This document shows positions 56,256-64,000 of a DNA stretch of 64,000 bases, piece by piece. Origin of the DNA: Bagarius yarrelli. Lineage: Eukaryota > Chordata > Actinopteri > Siluriformes > Sisoridae. The first letter of the stretch is position 1; each line of letters begins with the position of its first letter. A program made the translations under genes and the position numbers. The notes below the pieces were generated by a model. That model did no database searches and had not been told where the DNA came from. It was given only the letters and a program-made list of their open reading frames with translations. The stretch covers positions 3,025,501 to 3,089,500 of the forward strand of contig VCAZ01000049.1 in NCBI GenBank assembly GCA_005784505.1. Reading direction: 5' to 3'.

Positions 56256-56639
56256 GTAAAGGCTCGCTTCATCCCCTTTTTCCTTCGGCTCTTGTCCAGT
56301 CACCCCGCAGTGGACTGATACGTCGTTCTGATTATGCATGAGTTTTACTTGTATGTGCCATGTAGACAGAACTGCCCCTCCTTAAGCCATGGTTCTTATC
56401 AGGATGGCTTAAAAGGGCTGTATTATTTTATAGACATTCAAATGAATAGCCCATTTATGACAAATCTACAGTTTTTAACTAGTAAAAATGGTTAAATTTG
56501 TCTTTTAATTTAATCTAATTTCCCCAAATTGGCTGTAAAAGAAGCAACTCTTTTCCTTTTAAACCACATCTCACTGCAAAGAAATGTAGTTTGTTTGGGA
56601 AAGCAGGCCTGGGCATAAAAAAAACCAAAAAAAAACAGA

Positions 56640-57060
56640 GCGATGTAAAGAAGCGGCGTCATGCTGCAAGCCTGGGAGAAGACCATGTGGTTCTCATCAT
56701 TCATGGCTCGAGAGGAATCTGCCTGATTTAACTGAGCTCCAGCTGCAGACAGAGGGGAATTTGGCTGGTGGAGGCAGAAATGCAGTCTCCGGGGCGTCAC
56801 AGGATTGCGAGTGGGAGACTTTGGGAAAGCTGGAGACAAAGTTCGGTAACATTCAGGAGGGTCTGGAGAGCTCATGCAATTTCCCATCATGTGTAATCTT
56901 CCGCAGAAATTGCTCTGGTGAAATCTACAAGCGTTTATGTTTTTTGCCAGCGTCTAAGCCACTCCTTATTTCATAACGTCTCTTTCTCAACGCCGGACTC
57001 CGGGCTAGTACGCTTTTGCTTTTCTACTCAAAGGGCGATTGCATTAATCAAGTCCGACTC
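56640..57060 (+). promoter_or_regulatory. Unique intron 3 block, candidate conserved element
   Basis: Non-repetitive, balanced composition, starting about 400 bp after exon 3. Frames on both strands (56510-56890 minus, 56761-56976 plus) have no recognisable protein content. Regulatory role is inferred only. Confidence 0.28.
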
Positions 57061-57539
57061 TTTATCTCTTCCTTCTTTCTCTCCTTCTCTCTCTCTCTAG
57101 TTCTCTTTGGCTGCCCATATTTGAAGGCTGATGTAGGTCAGGTCGACTCCAGGCTATTTGTATTCTGGAATAGTAAATTATCCACAGGAGTCCTGAGAGC
57201 AGAGAGGCAAACTTGACCTTTGGATAACACCTTGGACTGATCCTCTTTATTCAAATTGGGTGTGAGCCGTTGTGAGTGTTAACAATTGCGTTTATCCTTT
57301 TTTTTCTAAGCTAAAAGAGGCGAATTACAGCACTTTAAAGCAGCTTTACTCTTTTTTTCCTTCCACCGTGCAACCTGGTATTATTCTATCCCTTTGTGTG
57401 CTATTGTGCTTTCTTTTTTAAGGGTTGAACAGGGGGATAAAAAGTCATTTTTTCATCATTCTGGAAGTCTGGCTCCCAATTTTTAGACCGAGACGTTGTT
57501 TTAGGAGACATTATTTGGCTGATTGCTCTGTTCAGCTGC

Positions 57540-57830
57540 ATCTCTGCTTTCAGGTTTGCCAGCAAATTTAAGGCTCAATTGGTGAAAGGGACAGTTTTAC
57601 TCCACAATCGCATCAAGTTTAATGACGGAGGCGTTAGATTTGACAATCTCCCACCATCACCGGCTTTTTGATCACGCGCTGTCTGAAAGGCGAGATCACA
57701 CTATGAAACGTGGATATTACCGACACGTGTTAAAGGATTATGGACCTAGTAATTTTATGATCCTGCCAAGGTCCAGCTATAAATCAGAAGATCAGCTGGA
57801 TCACTTTACCCTTTAAATCTGCATCCTATA
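57540..57830 (+). promoter_or_regulatory. Unique intron 3 block, candidate conserved element
   Basis: A dense, repeat-free stretch with TTTGATCACGCGCTGTCTG and CAGCTGGATCACTTTACCC. A 64-codon frame (57622-57816) spans it, but has no splice context or family match. Confidence 0.28.
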
Positions 57831-58014
57831 CATCTTATTGCTGTGGTTTGTGGGGCCTAAATGTGTTCCTGTCACCAGAGATTAAAGACATAGAAATACA
57901 CATTGTGACAAATGGATCTAGACAACTGATGTGATGTTTATAAAGCCATTTCCATTAATAATGTGATTTAATATGTGATATTTGACTGGGTTGTATAGTA
58001 TTATACAAGTCTTC

Positions 58015-58225
58015 ATTCGCTGGTTAAGGTGCTGAGTTGTTCATTGGAAAAACCAGGAAGACCTGGGTTTAAGCCTTACCACCACTAGTCAGCCACCGTT
58101 AAGTCCTTGAGCAAGACCCTTAACCCTTTCTGCTCCAGGGGTGCTGTATCATATCTGACCCTGTGCTCTGAACCCCAACTTTCCAAGATGGGATATGCGT
58201 AAAAACAAATTTTACTGTATGTGTC
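58015..58225 (+). mobile_element. tRNA-derived SINE, family B
   Basis: GGTTAAGGTGCTGAGTTG, GACCTGGGTTTAAGCC (worn B box), CTTGAGCAAGACCCTTAACCC, GGGTGCTGTATCATATCTG and GGGATATGCGTAAAAACAAAT. The tail resembles L2-type LINE ends. Confidence 0.8.
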
Positions 58226-58586
58226 TCAGGTCACACCAGTTCTTCGTGGAAAAGATTGTACAAGGTGATGGAACCCTTTTTGTGAGACGATAGCGGCACA
58301 TGGCTTGCCATAGATTACTCTGCTGCAGATTTATGCTTAGAAACTCCCTTTTCAGCTCATCCTGGAAGCCACATGATGCAAAATCATAGAATTAGACGTA
58401 ATATAATATGCCTGAATTGGCCTTTCAAGGGATCCATACAAATAAACATATAAGAATTTTGAAGCAACATTTTACAGGACCTTATGTGTTCCAAGAAAAC
58501 ATTCCCCACACCAGTACATCACATGTAGTGTTAATGCAAAGCAAAATTGGCTTATTCTTTTGAATTTGTTTATTCGGGTTTGTCAT

Positions 58587-58635
58587 TGGGAAAGCAGTAG
58601 CTCAGTGGTTAGGGTGTGGGGTTAATTATATAAGG
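58587..58635 (+). mobile_element. Family A SINE head fragment
   Basis: GGGAAAGCAGTAGCTCAGTGG and TTAGGGTGTGGGG match the 5' end of family A, then the sequence changes into the family B copy at 58640. Confidence 0.55.
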
Positions 58636-58639
58636 GAAG

Positions 58640-58865
58640 GGCAGTGGTGGCTGAAATGATTAAGGCACTGTGTTGTTGTTTGGATGACTAGGAAGACCTG
58701 GTTTAGAGTTCCACCGCCGCCAGTCTGTCACTGTTGGGTCCTTGAGCAAGACTCCTTACCCTTCCTGATCTACCTGTGCTGTATCATAGCTGACCCTGCG
58801 CTCTGACCCCAACTTTCTAAACTGGGATATGCGAAGAAACACATTTTACTGTACTATAAAGTATA
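58640..58865 (+). mobile_element. tRNA-derived SINE, family B
   Basis: GCAGTGGTGGCTGAAATGATT, TTGAGCAAGACTCCTTACCC, GTGCTGTATCATAGCTGACC and the tail GATATGCGAAGAAACACATT, TTACTGTACTATAAAG, ATATGTGACAAATTAA. This is the best-kept L2-like tail of the family in the window. Confidence 0.82.
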
Positions 58866-58879
58866 TGTGACAAATTAAC

Positions 58880-59016
58880 GCTCTCTAATTTGAATGTCGT
58901 AGGTTTGATTCCCAGCCCCCCTAAGCTGCCAGGCTCCTAATCAAGGCCTTTAACCTTTAGATGAATGTAAGTCGCTCTGGATAAGGTTATCTGCCAAATG
59001 CCCAAAATGTAAATGT
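58880..59016 (+). mobile_element. tRNA-derived SINE, family A, 5' truncated
   Basis: GTAGGTTTGATTCCCAGCC (B box), GGCTCCTAATCAAGGCC with a deletion, then GTAAGTCGCTCTGGATAAGG, TTATCTGCCAAATGCCC. Confidence 0.82.
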
Positions 59017-59969
59017 TTCCACATAAAACCAATTATTTATTATCTTTTACGGGATATAATCTTTTTTTTTGCATCTTTTATACTATTTGGGCAAATACTC
59101 TATGTAACCCTTATTCAAATGTCGCTTATTAAACTTTATAAACTGTAATTTATAGGTTGTTCTTAGGATTGGCTTCATTCCACCCTTGTTCTAAAGATGA
59201 CTTCTTTACCTCTTGTGTATGGTGGATGGATCGGGTGTGTGGGTTGTTATCAGCTCATTGGCCCACTCCCTGACAGTTGCCCCAGACCCTTAAAAGAGCT
59301 TTTTACAGTGTGCTATCTTTGCACAGCTCACTTTTAACCTTAGTAGAGAAACATTTCACACTTGTTTTGTAGAAGCACGGGTTTATAACACCCTGCTCTG
59401 AAACAGAATTAATACTTTTTAAAATGATGCTGTGTTTAAATGTTAAGTTTATATGCTTAGCAATACACACGCTATTAGATATAAAACAGCGAGTTTTTTA
59501 TATCACAAGAAAACCGGGACCTAAAACAACAAAAACGACTCACTAGCGGGAGACAGACAGCTGGATATCATTAATTCCTGGTTAACAAGGTTAGCTAAAA
59601 TAGTAGATAGCGTGTGTAAGATAACGATACCTGATCGAGTACAGATTGCCAGAGTTACACACACTGATGTAAAATGCCGCATGCTGTATTTATCTATCAT
59701 TATAAATGTTGATTTGGGAAATAGTCAAATAAAAAGGTTAACCAATGGTTCAGGAATGACCAATGATTGAACTTTACAGTATTAATATCCGGAATTAATT
59801 ACCTTATAATACATTTCAAAAATGAACTTTCACTTTTGTTAGTTTTACTAAACCCACCCTTGTTCACAGTTCATAAATAATGCGGGTAACAAAATTAACG
59901 TAAGTTAACTACGTTCTTCAGACTAAAATTTGATGTTTACTTAACAAGTGTTTGATAGTTCAGCTGAAC

Positions 59970-60117
59970 ATTGTCAAGTTCGATTCCCAGCTTCACCAAG
60001 CCACCACTGCTGGGCCCCTGAGCAAGGCCCTTAACCCCCAATTGCTCAGTTGTATAAATGAGAAATGTAAGTCGCTCTGGATAAGAGCGTCTGCCAAATG
60101 CTGTATATGTAAATGTA
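59970..60117 (+). mobile_element. tRNA-derived SINE, family A, 5' truncated, young-looking
   Basis: It has an intact B box (AAGTTCGATTCCCAG), GGGCCCCTGAGCAAGGCCC and a tail with GTAAGTCGCTCTGGATAAGA, GCGTCTGCCAAATGCTG that matches the inferred consensus almost perfectly. The A-box half is missing. Confidence 0.87.
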
Positions 60118-60494
60118 AGTAAAACGCGAAATAAATAATAAGTTAGAATAAAGAATAGAGTTAGACTTTTACGGCTACCGTAGCAGCCCACAGGGAGGCG
60201 GAGCAACGGCGCGGAGAAGAACCAGACGCTAAACACGAACCACAATGAAGAGGAAGAAATGGGTTTTTTGCCAGGTCAAAAGATCTGAAGATCAAGAAGG
60301 CAGTTGCCATAAAACGTGGTAACAAATGCTTATTATCAACAAGAATATTATGGTCCAATCATTTCTAAGGACTGAAAATTGCATTTGTTTCACAATTTTT
60401 GGAAGAAATTTGTATATTCCAAGATTTGCAACAAAATAAATGCTTTGTTTTTAAAATGATGCTGTTGGTTTTCTATTTGTAGAGCAAACAAAGT

Positions 60495-60656
60495 AAATTT
60501 ACATTTACCAGACACCCTTTTCTTTAAGACGACTGAGCAAATGTGGTTTAAGGGCCTTGCTTAGGGGTCCAGCAGTGGCAACTTAGTGGTCCTGAGAAGC
60601 GAACACCGATCTTCCAATCAGCAGCCCAACACCTTAACCACTGCGCTACCACTTCC
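60495..60656 (-). mobile_element. tRNA-derived SINE, family A
   Basis: The minus strand starts GGAAGTGGTAGCGCAGTGG, a clean A-box region, and passes through CTAAGTTGCCACTGCTGG. The tail is shortened to AAAGGGTGTCTGGTAAATG. Confidence 0.85.
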
Positions 60657-61300
60657 AACCGCCCAAATTAAAGCAAATCACTTCAGATGTTAAACATTTA
60701 CAAGTTTAACATAATATTATCAGGTAAAATGTACATAAAACTAATATATAATACTAACAGATTTATTTGCTTTCTCAAAGATATTTTGTCGACTTTACCT
60801 AAATTTCTTTTGTTCCTAAAAAGTAATTGTCGGAACTACTTGCTATAGTTGTGTGGAACTACTTGGCAGCGCTATTTTTGTGTAATTTCAACAAAACATT
60901 TAGTTTGAAGGAAAGAAAAGGGATTTGTTTAACCAGGGATGTCTTTTCCCGTGCCCCCAATTACATAATGTGCAATAAACGTATATTTTGTAAGGATGAG
61001 TGTTGGATTAATCATTTGACCATCTTCTACAAATTCCTGTTAAAAGTTTAGAAACATCCGTATTGATCTCCTGTAGTGGTCCAGCAGATGCAGTAATCTT
61101 TTCTCATCTTTTCTGCCAAAGCCAGCCTCTTAAGAGAGCTTGATATGGAATGTGGCTTTTTCCTTTCTATTGCTCTGGGACAGTAGGGTAGCCCTGCTTT
61201 GGCCAGGGAACTAGGAGCTTTTCTCCAAAGAGCCACTGGGCTGTGCAAAGGCACTCTGCTTTTAGCCTGACCTTTCTTTCATTATCTTCACGGGAAGCTG

Positions 61301-61302
<2 letters not shown>

Positions 61303-61338
<36 letters not shown>
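61303..61338. repeat. (TG)n microsatellite
   Basis: About eighteen TG units in intron 3. Confidence 0.96.
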
Positions 61339-61341
<3 letters not shown>

Positions 61342-61489
61342 TGAGAGCCAGGTGCAGGTTTATTTCTGAGGCCCCTCTTATCTCGACGGTGAAGCTTCAT
61401 GCGCAGCTCAAACGCTTTCATTTTGAGGTATTGATTTCTAATATCCTTTTTCGCAGTACTGGCTTTTCCTCTATCATGGTCTCGTGATG

Positions 61490-61610
61490 AAATATCATCT
61501 GTTAATGATAATTAGTTGGATCAATCAAGTTGTTCAGTGTATTGATCTCTAATTAGCATGAATTGACGTTGATGTAATGTTATGACGTTGTTTAATTGTA
61601 TTATTTTCTA
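61490..61610 (+). promoter_or_regulatory. AT-rich site-dense block, candidate enhancer core
   Basis: TTAATGATAATTAGTTGGATC, CAATCAAGTTG, GATCTCTAATTAGCATGAATTG and two TGACGTTG-like cores fall within 120 bp. Homeodomain-type ATTA cores of this density are typical of vertebrate developmental enhancers, but also arise in AT-rich DNA by chance. Confidence 0.3.
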
Positions 61611-62897
61611 CAGTGTCCGTTTGTATTAGTGATGTTCCTCCACAAATCCTGGACTCTTTGGCTTTTTTTTTCTTTGATTGATGTATCGATGCCCTCTCCA
61701 GCCCTCGCCAGACTATTTTTGGCTGCGGCTAGCAAAGACGAAGAAAAAACGAGCGATAGCCAGAGGCAGGAGGCAATGGAAAGGTGGAACAGGGCAGCTT
61801 TGTTCCTGAGTTCACATGTCCAGCTTGGCATAAAGCTCAGGAATCGCAGAGCCTCCACGCAAGCCATCTTTGTCATATTCTGCACGTTTGAATTCACAAA
61901 GTGACTTTGTGTTTGTACTCGACTGCTATCTGGTATCTGAACGCTGCCATGTCCTGTCACAAGCTTCCTTAAACATCAGCCATCACATCAGCCACCTCTT
62001 TGAGAATGTCCTTACTTTTTTCCCTCACTCGCAGCCTCGGCTGTCGGCGCTCGAACAAACGCAAGTTCTCAGGAACGAGAAGTGTTGCGTCAGCTTGAAA
62101 ATAATCAACAGCCCACAAAAAAGAAGTGACAGCTTTTTTCTGATGACAGATAGACTTCCCAGAGAAGCATCCTTTTATTGTAGCTGTGGCAATCACTCGA
62201 ACAGACAAGAGCTTGAAAAGGCATTTCATGAAGATTTCAGGATGGAAAGAACATCATTACCTGTTTTGTTGGCTTCTGATTGTATGACAGGGTCGTGATC
62301 GGTGTCAAACTGAGCAAGGCCTACCAAAAAAAAAAAAAACCTCTTTTTGCTTGTCTTGTTTTAGACTCGCATCTTCAAACCGTACAACATAAACCCTGCT
62401 TTTGGCTTCAGGCATGAAACCCTTTCAAATATAAGCTTGCTGTGTTCTGGTACTTCAAATAAATATGCAACCCCAAGTCAAAATGCATTACTCACACTCC
62501 AGCTGTCAGAAATTTACACACAGGGTGATGATACAAAGGATGGAGGTTTTAACGGATAACAAACGCAGAGCGGAAACACAGGGAAACGAGAAATGTGGAG
62601 AATTATACACAAAACTAGAGTGAAACAGACGAGTGAATTGTCAGAAAGCCAGGAGAAATTCACGTCCGGTGGAATCTAACAAAGGTTTGGATCCGACTCT
62701 CTACCAACTAAAGAGTGAGTGGTGGAATAATTCATTTGACACAGTGCATCACTGTGCTGTCACAGTTAAACCAATCAAACTGTTCTCTTCGCTGCAGATT
62801 GGAGAAAAGCCTGCTGTAGTGTGTGTGTTTATTCTTTCATCTTCAGTTAATTAACTTTTCCTTAACTATTCTTCATATATACATACTCTTATATATT

Positions 62898-62931
62898 CAG
62901 ATAGATAGAGAGAGAGAGATAGATACATAGC

Positions 62932-63005
<74 letters not shown>

Positions 63006-63088
63006 CTGTAGGTAGATACTGTAGTTAAGTAAATAAATAAAATAGACAGACAGACAAATAGAAACAAAAGAACAAACAAACCAACTTC

Positions 63089-63142
<54 letters not shown>

Positions 63143-63150
63143 CATGACAA
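62898..63150. repeat. Second GATA array with CTGTA interruptions
   Basis: (GATA)n at 62933-63004 and 63090-63140, separated by a stretch with TACTGTAGGTAGATACTGTAG. The same ACTGTAG break occurs in the array at 1-512. On the minus strand it gives a Ser-Ile-Tyr-Leu frame that is not a gene. Confidence 0.96.
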
Positions 63151-63320
63151 TGCTCTGTGCACAAAGAACTTGAGTGTTCTGCATAGAGCCCGGACTCTGA
63201 CCTAAACACCTTTGGGATGAACTGGAACAATGACTGCTCCTCATATGACATCACTGTCTGATGTTACTAATGCTGTCATAGCTGAATGAGAGAATTCCTC
63301 CTGGTACATTACTTATCCTT
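63151..63320 (+). mobile_element. Tc1-like relic, DDE region
   Basis: AACTTGAGTGTTCTGCATAG, AGCCCGGACTC and ACACCTTTGGGATGAACTGG follow the fish Tc1-like element order, but a deletion removes the NPTE part, so the catalytic acidic residue is lost. Confidence 0.65.
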
Positions 63321-63449
63321 CTGCAAGCCAAATATCTTGTGTAAATTAAACAGGTTCATATCAGATTTTATCAGATCAGTTAGTTTAATATCAGTTTTTT
63401 TTTTTTACAGTTGAACACACTTAAACATGTGATGACGTACCATTTCGAC

Positions 63450-63990
63450 TCAGCCTCTGTCTGCTAACCCTGTCCGATTGCGCACTGTGACGTCGTTCCT
63501 CCCCATATTCAAATCACACAAGGTTAATTAAAACGGTGTGGCAATGGCAGCGGCGCCCGGCCGTATCACCCTCCCCGAGCCAACATTTTTAATCAAAACT
63601 CCCTGATAGCAGAGAGGACGAGGAGGAGGATGCAGCATGAGGGCGATGCTACCGCAGCACCGAAGAGGAAAGGCAGAACCATCCAAAGTTCAATGTCATT
63701 AATTGGTCAGCATTTGAATATTAGCTAAGAGCCTGTTTAATTAACAGGATAATAGAAGCATCCTGAGCTGGGAGGGGGAGTGAGAAGGAAGCGGAAAGGG
63801 GAAGGCAGGGGTATGCGAGACGGAGGGAGCAGGAGGGGGCAGCCGCAGCAGGAAATAGAGGGCATGCAATGCCGAGAGCTTGGCGCCAGGCGATAAGAGC
63901 GATCCACCCGTGTGAAAGGTCCAGGCACTGTAATTTGCGTGAGCTGCTTTTAATTGTCATAACCTTTTAAATGGCATAGTTTATCAGAGT
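63450..63990 (+). promoter_or_regulatory. Unique GC-richer block, candidate conserved non-coding element
   Basis: A repeat-free stretch with CpGs (GGCAGCGGCGCCCGGCCG) and many ATTA cores (GGTTAATTAAAACGG, CATTAATTGGTCAGC, GTTTAATTAACAGG, CTTTTAATTGTCATAACC). It could be an enhancer; no gene frame is credible. It continues to the right edge. Confidence 0.35.
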
Positions 63991-64000
63991 CCTCTAAATG

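Larger units (their letters stand above)
56256..64000 (+). other. arid1b: arid1b intron 3, partial
   Basis: The intron runs past the right edge. No fourth exon is visible: I looked for a Gln/Ser-rich open frame with AG and GT borders and found none. The parts without a named feature, 59017-59969 and 60657-61300, are unique sequence with no gene seen. 61611-62897 is likewise unique, with short frames of no recognisable content. Confidence 0.7.

Noticed and set aside
20655..60656. The many tRNA-like heads as tRNA genes
   Set aside because: They lack cloverleaf pairing and are followed by shared SINE bodies; only 43875-43946 folds as a tRNA.

Overview
This window is nuclear DNA from a vertebrate, almost certainly a teleost fish. 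The evidence is three exons of a chromatin-remodeller gene separated by very long introns, many tRNA-derived SINEs, Tc1-like and hAT-like DNA transposon relics, pieces of an RTE-type LINE, and abundant GATA, CA, TA and GA microsatellites. The repeat mix suits an otophysan such as a catfish, but I cannot fix the order or species from sequence alone.

The only protein-coding gene I can support is the 5' part of arid1b, the ARID1B/BAF250b subunit of the canonical BAF (SWI/SNF) complex, on the + strand. Exon 1 codes from 5694 to 6767 (358 codons), exon 2 spans 36515-36709 (65 codons) and exon 3 spans 56118-56255 (46 codons). All three are phase 0 and end in CAG|GT. Together they give 469 codons of the disordered, Gln/Gly/Ser/Tyr/Pro-rich N-terminus. 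The ARID DNA-binding domain and the C-terminal BAF250 domain must lie beyond 64000. Intron 1 is 29,747 bp, intron 2 is 19,408 bp, and intron 3 runs off the window after 7,745 bp.

Layout: 1-512 is a GATA array. 513-5280 is upstream intergenic DNA with a 34/102-bp tandem repeat, an RTE fragment and a SINE. 5280-5693 is the likely promoter and 5' leader, TATA-less by eye, with a pure AG tract and short upstream ORFs. Intron 1 starts with about 14 kb that is poor in recognisable repeats. Later it holds SINEs, a 1.18-kb hAT element with a perfect 8-bp target-site duplication, and two local duplications. Intron 2 carries polypurine arrays, LINE and hAT relics, a tRNA-Asp-like sequence, minisatellites and a roughly 960-bp trinucleotide array. 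Intron 3 holds a SINE cluster, a second GATA array and candidate conserved non-coding blocks.

The most interesting points are: exon 2 begins GTGGGT, so joining it to exon 1 (ending CAG) recreates a strong-looking 5' splice site, which would allow recursive splicing or skipping of exon 2; a 10-codon upstream ORF ends two bases before the arid1b start; and the hAT element with an intact target-site duplication contains a zf-BED-like relic. I see no convincing wholly new biological system. Conservation, expression and repeat-family names are inferences that need database comparison.
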